From contig CAMPET010000023.1 of NCBI GenBank assembly GCA_946803715.1, positions 331,353 through 380,012 on the forward strand: a DNA stretch of 48,660 nt, written 5' to 3'. The stretch comes from Beroe ovata. Lineage: Eukaryota; Ctenophora; Nuda; Beroida; Beroidae. Within the stretch, counting starts at the first letter, position 1; the number at the start of each line of letters is the position of its first letter. Both the position numbers and the translations under genes were made by a program. The notes under the pieces were generated by a model. It saw only the letters and a list, made by a program, of their open reading frames with translations, was not told where the DNA came from and did no database searches. Positions 12,059-23,678 of the stretch are shown piece by piece.

Positions 12059-12313
12059 GTGATATTGAAAACGTACTAGACTGAACAAATTAATGAGTTA
12101 TTCTGTCAGCTGTCTTGTGCATGTGATGTTACCAGTGATGCTTTAAGTTATTTGATTCTATTCTGGCCTGTGTGTTGTTAGTATTGCCGCCTGCGCCCTG
12201 ATATTCTGTAAATTTTCTTGCTGAAAAATAATTAAAAGGAGGATGAAGCTCAGTCATCAATAAACACAAACCTTTTTGTTTATCAACCATATTCCATTTT
12301 ATTCTTCATGCAG

Positions 12314-12426
12314 TTGTCAGGCGATGCCAGACCGCTGATACAAGCCGCGAAGCTTATTCTCTGTCTGAGAATAAGTTTGCGCCGCGCGAAACAAAATTCT
12401 CGACAGGGTCTATCACCGATCGACAA
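12314..12426 (+). mobile_element. MITE copy, short version
   Basis: A 113-bp copy from TTGTCAGGCGATGCCAGACC to CACCGATCGACAA. The flanks share only TGCAG, so its target duplication is decayed or uncertain. Confidence 0.75.
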
Positions 12427-12555
12427 TGCAGTTGTGATGTGTTTATGAATTGGGAATACTCATTGTGCAGAGTTGATTAATTTACTGGCACCCTTGTTGG
12501 TTTTCAGCTGACACTTGGATATAACTGAATACTCAGCCCAGTCAATTTGATAGGG

Positions 12556-15500
12556 ATGTCTGCGAGTTGGGCTTCTCCAGGATCTGTGATTGACAATGGA
12601 AGCCAGATGGAGGATGACAGCAAGATTTTAAGACAGAGAAAGTTGGACCAACAGCGAACAATTCAACAGCAAAGACAACAGCAAAAAAGACAAGTTAGAA
12701 GAATCCAGAATTGTGTTGTCATTACTTGTGACCAACAGCACTGGTCTTGAAGCTTGAGCTGGGAAGCATTATAGTCAATCTTTTTTTGCAGGCAACTGGC
12801 ATGGTGATATCAAACAGTTTGGCGATCAACAGTTCCAGGCCTTCATCAGGAAGTGGCTTTAGGGACGAGTTCTCACATGTTACCTCTTCCCCTCAAGTAA
12901 CCCGTCCTACTTCTCCTCCAGCAACAGAAAAAACCAGTGTAGCAGACAAGCTAGCAGCTCTGGGCATCTCATCTAATGTTGATTATTCTGAGAGCACCCC
13001 AAGTCGGTCTCCTCCTCTCTCAAAACCTTCTACACCTACAATAGCTAATGAAGAAGAAGAGTTTCAGCCAGTTGCACCAGCACCAGGTACCAACCTTTAT
13101 CATTTGTAGCTATGACCATCCTAACCATATTTCTACACTTTAAATTTCATTCACTTCAAAGAAAGGTGAAAGATGTAACCTTTTAGGTGGCACTCCTTAA
13201 ATGCTTTCAGCTTCTTGCTTTATATCCACACATTTTAGTGTGAGCTCAAATCATATAGCTGTCAAATTATTCCTTGAAGGCAATATTATGTTTCTTCAGG
13301 TTTCACTGAAATGAAGCCATTAACTGCATCCCGGCCCAGTACTGCTAAATCTCTCGGTCCTACAAATCCATACCCTGATTTACCTTCTCTCAATGAAAGA
13401 GTGAGTTTTGTCATGACGAATTAGTGAATTTGTCACCAAAGTTATGACGTGATCCTGACATCATAAACAGCTCCAAGAAATCCATCCATATACCTAATGG
13501 TTTTACCTGCTCTAAGTAAGTGAGGCTCTCAGTATCATTAAATGCCTGTTCATTGTGTTAATGTGTGTATGTATGTGTATTGTGTGTAGGTCTATTATCC
13601 ACATTTCGTGTTACAAGAATTGGGGAAAATATCATTTATGACGCCATTGTTACCAGATTTAATTAACTTAATCTCACTGCAATGCCCGTTTTCATCTCCG
13701 TTCCACTAGAAATTGCACGTGGATTATTCAACCTCACTACAGTATTCATTCCATGTTTCCATCCACATACGGTCTATTGCATAACTTTCATAAGGAATAA
13801 TGATTTCGAGCATGTTCCTTGAAAAGGACAGATAACTGCTGCTTTATTCGATTTAGCAGAGCTTATGTTGGATAATGAGGTCTGCCCAGTAAGAAAATTT
13901 CTCGTATCATAGCAACATTGCCCTGATCCTCCATTATCATTCTGCAATACACTTTATACATGTATCCATTATCCATTACCTGCTGTGTATGCCGCATCTG
14001 AAACAGCTTTTTCAATATGATTCATCCACTGCATGAGCAATGAGCATTGTAAACCAATACTTCAATCAAATGTTCTTGTCACCCACATTGAGTCCTCAAT
14101 GCAATTTAGGGAGTGTCAAAAGTCGACACTAAGCTCAATGAGAAAAAAACTGTGGTACAGCAATCGAGCATAGTGGAATTAATTGAAAATTCTACTCACA
14201 CTGAACAGTCGATTAAATTTGATTTACATCACGTGTGACTATTTTCTCAACTCAACAATCAACACCTAGCGGAATTTGATGATCCTGCCGAATATGGATG
14301 CATTTAATGCATCCATAATGTTGGAGACTAGGTATTGAGTGAGAATTTAATGCATTGCATTATATTCTCATTCCATACCTAGTCTCCAACACCTGTCATT
14401 TTACTCTAGGAGGTGCTAACTATGTAACTATTTAACACCTGCATGAGGTGTTACTAACTATTTAACACCTGCATGAGGTGTTACTAACTATACAACACCT
14501 GCATGAGTAGGTACTCACTATGCTTGAAAGAAGTGTTAGGTACCTATTTACTATCCCACACCACCCTATTTACTATCAAACGAACCTAATTAATTCCTAA
14601 TTAATTACAGGAGGAACTGGAAGAGTTTGCGCTGCGTCCCGCACCGCAGAACCGTGACATGAAGTGCAGGATTACACGTGATAAGAAGGGTCTTGACAGG
14701 GGCATGTACCCCACGTACTATCTGCATCTCGAGAGAGAGGATCAGAAGAAGGTGTTCCTACTGGCGGGGAGAAGACGGAAGAAGAGCAGCACCAGCAACT
14801 ACCTCATCAGGTATCACCTGATTTGTATGATCTCCTGATTTGTATAATCACCGGATTGTATAACAACACCTGATTGTATAATCTCCTGATTGTATGATCA
14901 CCTGATTGTATAATCTCCTGATTGTATGATCACCTGATTGTATAATCACCGGATTGTATGATCAGTGATCACCTGATTGTGCAATCACCTGATTGTAATC
15001 ATGTTGAGCCATCAGTGGAGGGCAGCCGATGATGATTCACGGCTTAAATTCTTCATCCCCTCGAATCAATACTTGAATTAGAAAGTCGACATCTCGTGAT
15101 GTCAGCTGTAGTTTACCAATGTGCGACTATCATACCTATCAGCTATGAATAACCATTGGCCGGATCAATGATCATGCCATGATTGCTGATCTCCTTCCCT
15201 CATGACGCGTTGACACGAGCAATTCTCCGCAGTGCAGATCCCACGGACCTGTCGCGGGATGGCGAGAGTTACGTGGGCAAAGTACGGAGTAACTTAGTGG
15301 GGACGAAATTCACGATATTCGGAGCGGGCACAAACCCCATCAAGCCCCCAAAGCCAGCGGCTGACATTTACCGAGAGGTAGGCTATATTATGGGGGGTAG
15401 AAGTTTGAACCCCAGCGCCTGACATATACCGAGAGGTAGGCTATAGGGGGGTTGAAGTTTGAACCCCAGCGGCTGACCTATAACGAGGTATGACTTTATT

Positions 15501-18500
15501 ATAGCACTCGTGTTCATTCTGTAGTCAGCCCAGTAGCTGGTACAGGGATGCAGTGGTACATGCCCAAATGCTTTTTCCAGCTGTCAAAGTGGTATAATGA
15601 ATGACGTAACATTCAGTCTCGATAGATGGACACAGGCAGCGGTTACTACAGGAGATCCGTGACATATCGTGTTCAATCAATGTGTGTGTGTGTGTGTGTN
15701 NNNNNNNNNNNNNNNNNNNNNNNNNNNNNNNNNNNNNNNNNNNNNNNNNNNNNNNNNNNNNNNNNNNNNNNNNNNNNNNNNNNNNNNNNNNNNNNNNNNN
15801 NNNNNNNNNNNNNNNNNNNNNNNNNNNNNNNNNNNNNNNNNNNNNNNNNNNNNNNNNNNNNNNNNNNNNNNNNNNNNNNNNNNNNNNNNNNNNNNNNNNN
15901 NNNNNNNNNNNNNNNNNNNNNNNNNNNNNNNNNNNNNNNNNNNNNNNNNNNNNNNNNNNNNNNNNNNNNNNNNNNNNNNNNNNNNNNNNNNNNNNNNNNN
16001 NNNNNNNNAGTTCTTTCTTGTTCAAACCTCAGCTATCTCAGTCTCTCGATATTACAAAATGCCGATTGACGTCACACGCACGAATTATGACGTAATTGTG
16101 CAAGGGAAGGGAGACAGTTTTCTCGAAAAATCCAACGAATTATTGTTGTAATAGATCATGCAATTATTTCACGATTTTGCACGTCATTATTGCATATATT
16201 TTACTTATCTCGCAAGCTATGATTTTTATAGTAGTAGCAGTACGTTGCTTCCCATACAAAATAATATGAGAAAAGTTTTCTGCTTGATTCATTGTAATGG
16301 TGGCACGCACAAGCAATAGCTGGAGATTCGCTGATTTTTGTAACATCAATGTCAGTAATCTGGCGTATTGTCAGTGACACATCAGGAATGACCTATCACC
16401 TATAATGTCTTGTACGTAATGGACATGTTCTGTACTGGATATTTCACAGTTCACAGTGGAACCAGACTGTATTTTCCGGTTCCAATCTAGATAATGCGCG
16501 GTGCCGTCGGGAAGTAGTTACATCACACTTAAAGATTCTGACTATTGGTATATGTCAGAAACTTTAAGTCTAGTTAAGCAATGTCTAAGGTAATATTTAG
16601 AATTATGGTTAATCTCAAAGTAACGTCTAGGATATTAGGCATGATAGAGACTGAGCGGTTTATTGAGCATTACAATCAAATGTAGCCACATAATATGGGT
16701 ATACGAATATGTAAAGTTCGCATATACAATCAACTAACTGCCACAAGAAATAGATTGACAGTATCCCCGCAGAAATTCCCGCTATCACTGCCCCTTCCCT
16801 TCACCGCGGGTCCTGCCCCCTCCGCGGGACTTTTCCTGAATATCACAACCCCTCACACCCGCCTGACTGCCCCCATGGTACTGCTACCACCCTGCAATTG
16901 GTGCCCTCACCACCCTACATGGTACAGCTAGAGTACTCACGTTGAAACCCCCTACCACAGGAGTTAGCAGCAGTAGTCTACAGTACGAATGTGTTGGGAT
17001 TCAAGGGACCACGCAAAATGACAGTGCTTATACCCGGAATGACTGGAAACAGGGAACGTGTCGAGATTCGGCCTGAGTCAGAACACGTGAGTCAATGAAC
17101 ACGTGACAAGTGAAAGCAGTATGAAGCTTGCTCCAAGGCTCATGCTCAATTGTAAAGTGTTTGTTGCAATGTTTAATCCATGTAAATCCCTGTTCTTTAT
17201 ATTCCCAAACCCCTGACAAGCCCAATCGTATCCATATTGATTCCTAATCCTCAAATTTGAATTCCCTGGTATCTTACACGATGCTGCGGCATTTTACAAA
17301 TATAGCATCATTACAATTATCCACTGAAATGGTGTTCTTTATAAGGGAACTGTTATAAATGCCGAGTGCTAACGCTCCACTGTTTAGTCTCGGATTTTGG
17401 TAATCACTTTCAGATAATGCATCACTATGTTGGCTTCGTTAAATCAACCATTCGCGTGAACTCATCACCTCTAAATTTCAAGTTGATCATCAGATTGGTT
17501 AAACTGATCACGTAATTTCAGCACTCGATACTAGAGCGGTACAAGAGAGGCGAGACGGCAAATCTGTTGGAGCTGCATAACAAAACGCCGGTTTGGAATG
17601 ACGAAACTCAGAGTTATGTGCTCAACTTCCACGGACGAGTTACCCAGGCGAGTAACACACACTAAACACACACCCAATTATACACATGCGTAGTTATTGT
17701 GGAAATCGGTTAAATGCAAGATTTTACTAGATCTTCCCAATGCGTGTTCTCATCCATGAATATGTTTGAACTGTCGCATCTTCGTGTGGTCTGCGTGAAA
17801 GCTATGTGTGATCTGCGTGATAGCTATGTGTGATCTGCGTGATAGCTGTGTGATCTGCGTGATAGCTTTGTGTGATCTACGTGATAGCTATGTGTGATCT
17901 GCGTGATAGCTTTGTGTGATCTGCGTGATAGCTATGTGTGATCTGCGTGATAACTATGTGTGATCTGTGTGCCATACATCTGTGTGTCATGACTATTCAA
18001 CTGTGTTTTTGCTAAGTATGCGTGATTCTGTATACTGTTTATAGTTGGTTTACTGTTTAGTTGGTTCTAGTAACTCGTTGACAACTAAACGATTTCAAAT
18101 AGATGGATTTGTCAAATAGATGATCCGTGCGTATCAAATTCTCGCGCATTGACAGGTTCTCAATTGAAGTTTTATTATTCAGGGGAGGCTGTAGTGCCTC
18201 ACAATTTGTCATCGTATCATTCATCAGAAACACTTCTCATACATTTTATCATACACTTGGGAAATCAACTGTCAATGTCATCGACTTATGTCATTGATCT
18301 TACGAACTTCATCATTGTCACAAAAGTGTCAGCATAATATGACCAGGACAGACTCGTGAGAAAACGCTTAGGGCGTTGTCATTTGTCACGTGTCATCACT
18401 CAATCACTCATCTGTCATCCAGGATAGACTGGTAGCGTCCAGCAAATAACAAGGATTTTTCAACATTGTTGTCGATTTGATACATGTTATAGAGCTAGGA

Positions 18501-19152
18501 CTTTACTCTATAGTAAGAATCCTATTCGTTGTCAAGGCAACAAGGAAAACATTAATCTATGTAATCCATGTAAATTAGAATGTCCTGCACTACTTTGTAA
18601 TGCTTTGTCTGTGTTCGGTGATCGCATGTAATAGAAAATGAGGTGTGACGTGAGTGTATGCTACTTCTCATGCATCTCGATGATGTTACTGCAACTCTCT
18701 TTATAACAGTCTACAAATATAGGAAATGGGGTGACATCATAATAGTCCATCACATTATGGGAAACACACAATCACGAACAATGGTCAATGAATCACACAG
18801 GACTATCATCAACACGGGAATAACATCACGTTATTCACGCCCGTCATTGTGCACAATTTAGCGCCATCTCATTGTCATTGTCCTGCTTCTATTTGAAAAT
18901 ACCGCCCTCTTAACATACCATCACTAATCATCTCATTAACATCACCTTACACGAGACTAACATGTCACCTAATTGCAGGCGTCAGTGAAGAATTTTCAGA
19001 TAATACACGATAATGATCCGGACTACATCGTCATGCAGTTCGGTCGGGTTTCCGAGGAGGTCTTCACCATGGACTTCAAGTATCCGCTCTGCGCGCTGCA
19101 GGCATTCGCCATCGCACTCTCGTCTTTCGACGGGAAAATCGCGTGCGAGTGA
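12556..19152 (+). CDS. TUB: Tubby-like protein (eight exons)
   Basis: Tubby-family protein that binds PI(4,5)P2 at membranes and links membrane cargo to the IFT-A complex for delivery to cilia. Exons: 12556-12693, 12792-13086, 13300-13400, 14611-14810, 15233-15377, 16961-17086, 17522-17647 and 18979-19152, totalling 435 codons in frame. The N-terminal helix '[15 protein letters not shown]' resembles the IFT-A-binding helix of TUB/TULP3. A low-complexity Ser/Pro linker follows. The tubby domain runs from about residue 190 to the end, with '[12 protein letters not shown]', '[16 protein letters not shown]' (basic lipid-contact strand), '[15 protein letters not shown]', '[11 protein letters not shown]', '[20 protein letters not shown]' and the C-terminal '[15 protein letters not shown]'. 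The last is the family's invariant ending. The intron after exon 7 begins GCGAGT, a GC-AG intron. TUB versus a TULP paralogue cannot be settled. Confidence 0.95.
14320..14390. repeat. 27-bp inverted repeat hairpin in tubby intron 3
   Basis: The left arm 14320-14346 (GTTGGAGACTAGGTATTGAG...) pairs with 14364-14390 (...CATACCTAGTCTCCAAC) with two mismatches and a 17-base AT-rich loop. A separate perfect-looking palindrome TGGATGCATTTAATGCATCC lies just upstream at about 14296. It may be a remnant MITE. Confidence 0.75.
14436..14510. repeat. Tandem repeat, about 30-bp unit
   Basis: Two to three copies of CTAACTATTTAACACCTGCA followed by TGAGGTGTTA, inside tubby intron 3. Confidence 0.75.
14812..15003. 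repeat. 16-bp tandem repeat abutting a splice donor
   Basis: About eleven degenerate units of CCTGATTGTATAATCT/CA fill the start of tubby intron 4, beginning within a few bases of the donor at 14811. Confidence 0.85.
15355..15490. repeat. Triplicated exon 5 end with splice donor
   Basis: The segment CCAGCGGCTGACATTTACCG plus AGAGGTAGGC and about 30 further bases occurs at about 15355, 15410 and 15465. Each copy retains a GAGGTA-type donor, the third altered to GAGGTATG. Only the first is needed for the conserved tubby frame. Confidence 0.8.
15700..16008. other. Assembly gap (N) in tubby intron 5
   Basis: 309 unresolved bases preceded by a TG microsatellite. The ORFs that appear to span it are artefacts. 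Confidence 0.99.
17785..17965. repeat. 22-bp tandem repeat in tubby intron 7
   Basis: About eight units of GTGTGATCTGCGTGATAGCT plus AT, with small variants, inside the intron that carries the GC donor. Confidence 0.85.
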
Positions 19153-19449
19153 CGCGCGCGCACGTGTGTGTGTATGCGTGTATAATGTGTATTGTACATT
19201 GTACAATGAACATTGTACACGCGAGTACATGTGCTTTCTCTTTCTCATCGTGCAATGCATAATGTGTGTATATTGTATGATATTGTGTTAAGTTAACGGA
19301 GATGTATCGAGTGTAGTATGAACAGATAACATCCTGCCACTGATGACACACAGTAATTGTCACTGATGACACACCGTCATTGTTAGTGATGACACAGCTA
19401 CTTTGAATGTGGTAGTTGTGTGTTTATAAGTGTTTGAAATCAGATTCAT

Positions 19450-19455
19450 AATAAA
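19450..19455 (+). terminator. Polyadenylation signal AATAAA for the tubby gene
   Basis: A canonical AATAAA 298 bases after the tubby stop, in an AT-rich context, on the coding strand. Confidence 0.6.
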
Positions 19456-22400
19456 GGCAGCAATTTTTGGTAATTAATTTATTTTTCGTTTATTAACCTC
19501 TACAAGTGCATTATATTTTAACCCAAAAATAATCGTACCCTGTTCTGATATGAAGAGTAATAACGGTCTTCCTTTCTATTGAATTGAACTGTAGCGATGA
19601 TTTTGGATGTGAGTGAGTTTTATGGCATGGTATGCATACATATTGTGTCAGTGTGTAGCACTACATAGTAGGTCGTTTAAGTGGCATTTTGACAGCTGAT
19701 GTAACTGCTGTGATATATTGTACGGTAACAGAAGTTTAGTGAATAAGCCCCTGTTACAAACAAAGCTGCAGTACCTCCCACTATGAAGTGTAAATTGCTA
19801 AGTGAATTCGCTAAATCACCGAATGTGAAATAAATATGGCTGCTACCGATGTCCGATACTATGTACAGACTTTTACCGGGATACCTGTCTTTAAATGTTG
19901 AATGTGCTTATGTGCAGATGCTTACAATGCCTTATCTTATGTCTCCTGGGAAATACGAAACTGCGAAGAATCCTTTTTTCGGGCATTCACCATATTTCGT
20001 TGGGTTCGAAGATTGCAGGTAAATTAGGACATAGTAAGAATTAGGGAATAGTAAGAATATGCACCATTAAAGTTATGCTGGAGCACATCATGAGGATTTT
20101 AGATGATTGTAGAAGATGTGGTTATAATACGAAATTGCAATAGTCGCGTTATAAAGATGTTTTTATGTGTTTTTGTGTCTGTTTGATCAAAGATTTTAAC
20201 AGATTTTTCAACAAATGCACACACTTGTTTCACTTTTCAGTTCACCCAAAATCAGTACCCGTCGAGGATTCCTCTCTTATCTGTACCATATATAATACTT
20301 TTTGATTAGATTTTCAATGTTACCCTGCGCATAACATTATTACATATAAGAATGTTATGGAGAGCTAAAGTTGAATGTTTTTTGTTGAATAGGTATGCTA
20401 TTCATGTTGGAGTCGGGTCAATGAATTATTCATTTTTATCCTGAAAAGGTGAACTTTTTTTCGACCAAAACGTTTTATTCAATAATATTCAACCAGAACG
20501 CCATAAGTTGTAACTTATTCTAAGTTGTAACTTATTCTATTAGGTAAACTATACAGTATACATAGTGTCTACACTACAGTATGGGTGTGTATCTGCATGT
20601 TTTCTGATTAATCAAGTGTTCTACTACTTATAATATCACGCTGAGTACATGGTATCACGGGATGTTGTAGTGTCACGTGACACTACACGTGTGATTGACA
20701 ACAGAATTTCTGTATAGTTCAAGAAGATAACTTCATAATTCTGCACACGAACGCACACACACTAACACACAAACACTCACACACAAGCACACAAACGCAC
20801 ACATACACATACACAAAAACTTACACACAAACACTCACACACAAACACTCACACATAAAAACTCACGCACAAACACTCACACACAAAAACTCACACACAA
20901 ACGCACACACACAGACGCACACATACACATACACACTCACTCACAAACGCACGCACGCACACACACACTCGCAAACGCACGCTCGATTTTCAACATTTAG
21001 CTGTGTAAGAAAATGCCTGCTCGGAGAGAACCTGTGTTAGGATATTATACTCCTGTGGGTCACGTGACCATGTTTGAGTGACACGTCCCCTGCGTGAATC
21101 GTATGGCAGTCACGTATTCTGGTGACGAAAAATTCCACTTGCAGTTAGTGATGAGGAGACGTAAAGATGGGATTCATGCCTGTAAACTGTTTGTAAACTG
21201 TTTCCTATGTGAACACTGTATCCTGTGCAAACACTGTATCCTGTGTAAACACTATAACATGTGTATTGGGTACACTGTGAACTGTACACTGGTAGCACCC
21301 ACTGACCACTCAGTAACTTTGTGCTATATACCAAGTCCATTACCAAACCATACCGTATAACATGGGGATACCATGTGTGTGTGTGTGTGGGTGTGTGTGT
21401 GTCCATGTGTGTGTCTCTGTGTGTATGTGTGTATGTGTCTGTGTGTGTATGTGTGTATGTCTCTGTGTGTATGTGTGTAGGTGTGTGTGTCCATGTGTGT
21501 GTCTCTGTGTGTATGTGTGTGTGTCTGTACACACTGCACACCTCACTTATACTGATGTTGCTACCATGGCAACCCATATCGTTTATATATGTTGCTGATT
21601 ATTATACCCGCATATGTGCCTATGCTATTACATGTACCTATGCATGGTCTATTATAGGGAAATTCTTTCAGTGCAATATGAGATTACGAGCCTTTTCAAT
21701 ACCTGCCAAATGTTAAAACTGTCGATTCATATGGGTTTTTTCATGGATTTATTTGATACAGAACCCAATCATGATTATAGTACAGACTCTAATTATTAAT
21801 ACGAGAGAACGTTTATCTGTGTTACCTATACAAGTATTATATACCTGTCATATGCTTGCACAGTTAACTTACAGTAAAGTGCGGTACTGACTCTTTGTAA
21901 AACACAAACCATTATTGAACATAGCTTTCTGCTCGACTCATTACTCACTACATAGCTGTATAGTACTGGAATACAATCGGTGGAGAGTGGTAATTATAAT
22001 TTTACACGCTCCAATGCCATATTATATGGGGTAGAATGCCACCACAACAGCTGTAAGGTGGCATTCTGACGTGGCATTAGCCGCTCACCGGCATTACTTC
22101 ATTACACAATATGTGACATTTTGTGTATGTAAAGAGTGAACTATCGCCACTTAAGATGTACCTTCTATAGGATATCTATTATCGTGGTCAGCTGTGCCTG
22201 TAGCTATTCCAATGTTTGTGTGTGTGTGTGTATGCCTGGAGATTCTGTTATTGTGTTGCACTTGAATTAAAATAGTGGAACCATTGAAAAATGTAAAACA
22301 ATATACGCAATGTGTATTTGATGTGAATACCCGATACAATTTTATTGTAATGGCCACCTGCAATGATCAGTGCTATTATATACCTAGTGTTGTAGAAATG

Positions 22401-22606
22401 AATGCCTCCCATGTATAAAGTACGTATAAACTGTCGGTTTACACTTACCGTATAGTACGGCATGTTAAACAAGGAATCGAAACCGTGGGGTTCCCCACAG
22501 ACCACTCTGTCACAGAAGTTGATAGCTTGATCACATTATCTACTACGCCCAGTATCCAACTCTCTTTATCTCTCTCTCTCTATCTTTAGCTCCTATTTAC
22601 CTAATA

Positions 22607-22639
<33 letters not shown>

Positions 22640-22763
22640 NACAGACACACGCATACAAATCAAGGACGATCGTCTGGCTTTGTACCACCTCCACCACCAC
22701 TTCACACGTTTGCTGTTATACTTGCTCCGTGAATGCATGATTCTACCGCGCGTTTGTGTCTCT

Positions 22764-22818
<55 letters not shown>

Positions 22819-23590
22819 ATGCAACCTTATATAAGAGACAAGAGTTGCATGGAAACAGAAACAATTAGTCGCGTAGGTTAGGGTTGAATAATGGAACAAG
22901 TTTAATATGAGGTGAGTATAATAGACCATGTGGCAACGTGGGCTACTATTGAGGATATGAGCTAAGTGTGTTCAAATTCGTCGTGGAAAGAGGATTTGAA
23001 TCTGAATTTGCTCAAATTACATCACAGTATATTTGCCGAAACCTGTGGCAATTTTCAGTGTTCTGCAAATTGTTGCGTTATTGCGGCGCGCAGTGACATA
23101 CAATCATGAAAAAAGTGATTTTTCAGCAGTTAGTGTAACTTTTGTAAATATTTGAGCGCCGCGCATGGTTACCTAAGGATGTGTGTGTGTGTATACTGTG
23201 TGTGTACTGTGTGTGTGTGTGTGCCTGTTTGCAACTTGAATCTCTTGCCCATGTTATTTTCCCCATTCCCACCAGATCCCATAATATTCCCTTGCTATTT
23301 CAAATTAGGTCTTTGGTGCCAGCTGAGAAGCGGATAGGTATGCACATACTAATTGAGAAGCTGATTGGTATGCACTGCTAATTGCAGATTAACATGCCCA
23401 CATAATCATGTATTGCGGACAGAAGTAGACTCCCCCCCTAATTGACGCCTCATTACTCAAACCTCATCAGAGCGTGTAGACCTCATTAGACGGAAATAGA
23501 GACTAACTGCAAACTAATCCCGACTCATGAGATAACACCTACACGTCTACTACTCCGTCTGATTGGGTCTAATGAGGATTCCGGGATCCG
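19456..23590. other. 4-kb gene-poor interval with microsatellites and orphan exon-like islands
   Basis: I find no assignable gene here. CA/TG-rich blocks occupy about 20742-20985, 21371-21530, 22610-22639 and 22767-22815; the third abuts the single n at 22640. A small inverted repeat (AGAATGCCACC...GGTGGCATTCT) lies at about 22034-22068. Three islands have splice-like edges and protein-like translations: 19919-20018 (+), 22444-22497 (-) and 22641-22757 (+). They do not join in an obvious way and I do not recognise them. Confidence 0.5.
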
Positions 23591-23591
23591 A

Positions 23592-23598
23592 TATAAAA
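23592..23598 (+). promoter_or_regulatory. TATA box
   Basis: TATAAAA lies about 87 bases before the ATG at 23679, with a plausible transcription start 25-30 bases downstream. Upstream, CCTCATTAGAC at about 23483 and GTCTAATGAGG at about 23565 form an inverted pair that could be a factor-binding arrangement. Confidence 0.6.
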
Positions 23599-23678
23599 AC
23601 CAAGTCCACATCACTCTAATCATTCATTTGAATACTACGAATCTCTTCCTATCTCAACTGGATTCAACTCTTCTCAAC

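Larger units (their letters stand above)
10890..12555. other. Spacer filled with inverted-repeat elements
   Basis: The interval between the TMEM245 stop and the tubby start holds several copies of one small terminal-inverted-repeat element, a second nested inverted repeat and a haplotype join at 11496. The ORFs across it come from GC-rich repeat sequence and are not genes. A candidate AATAAA lies at 12259-12264, far from the TMEM245 stop. Confidence 0.75.

Noticed and set aside
10983-12088. Arg/Ala/Ser-rich ORFs on both strands
   Set aside because: They fall inside GC-rich MITE copies and share sequence with each other; no transposase motif is present.
15525-16151. ORFs of 137-166 codons spanning the N-gap
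   Set aside because: They are open only because N cannot encode a stop; the sequenced parts are microsatellite and spacer.
17785-17965. Regular repeats resembling a CRISPR array
   Set aside because: Head-to-tail units without unique spacers, inside an animal intron.
21110-21577. Long Thr/His and Val/Cys repeat ORFs
   Set aside because: Translations of a (TG)n/(CA)n tract in several frames, not genes.
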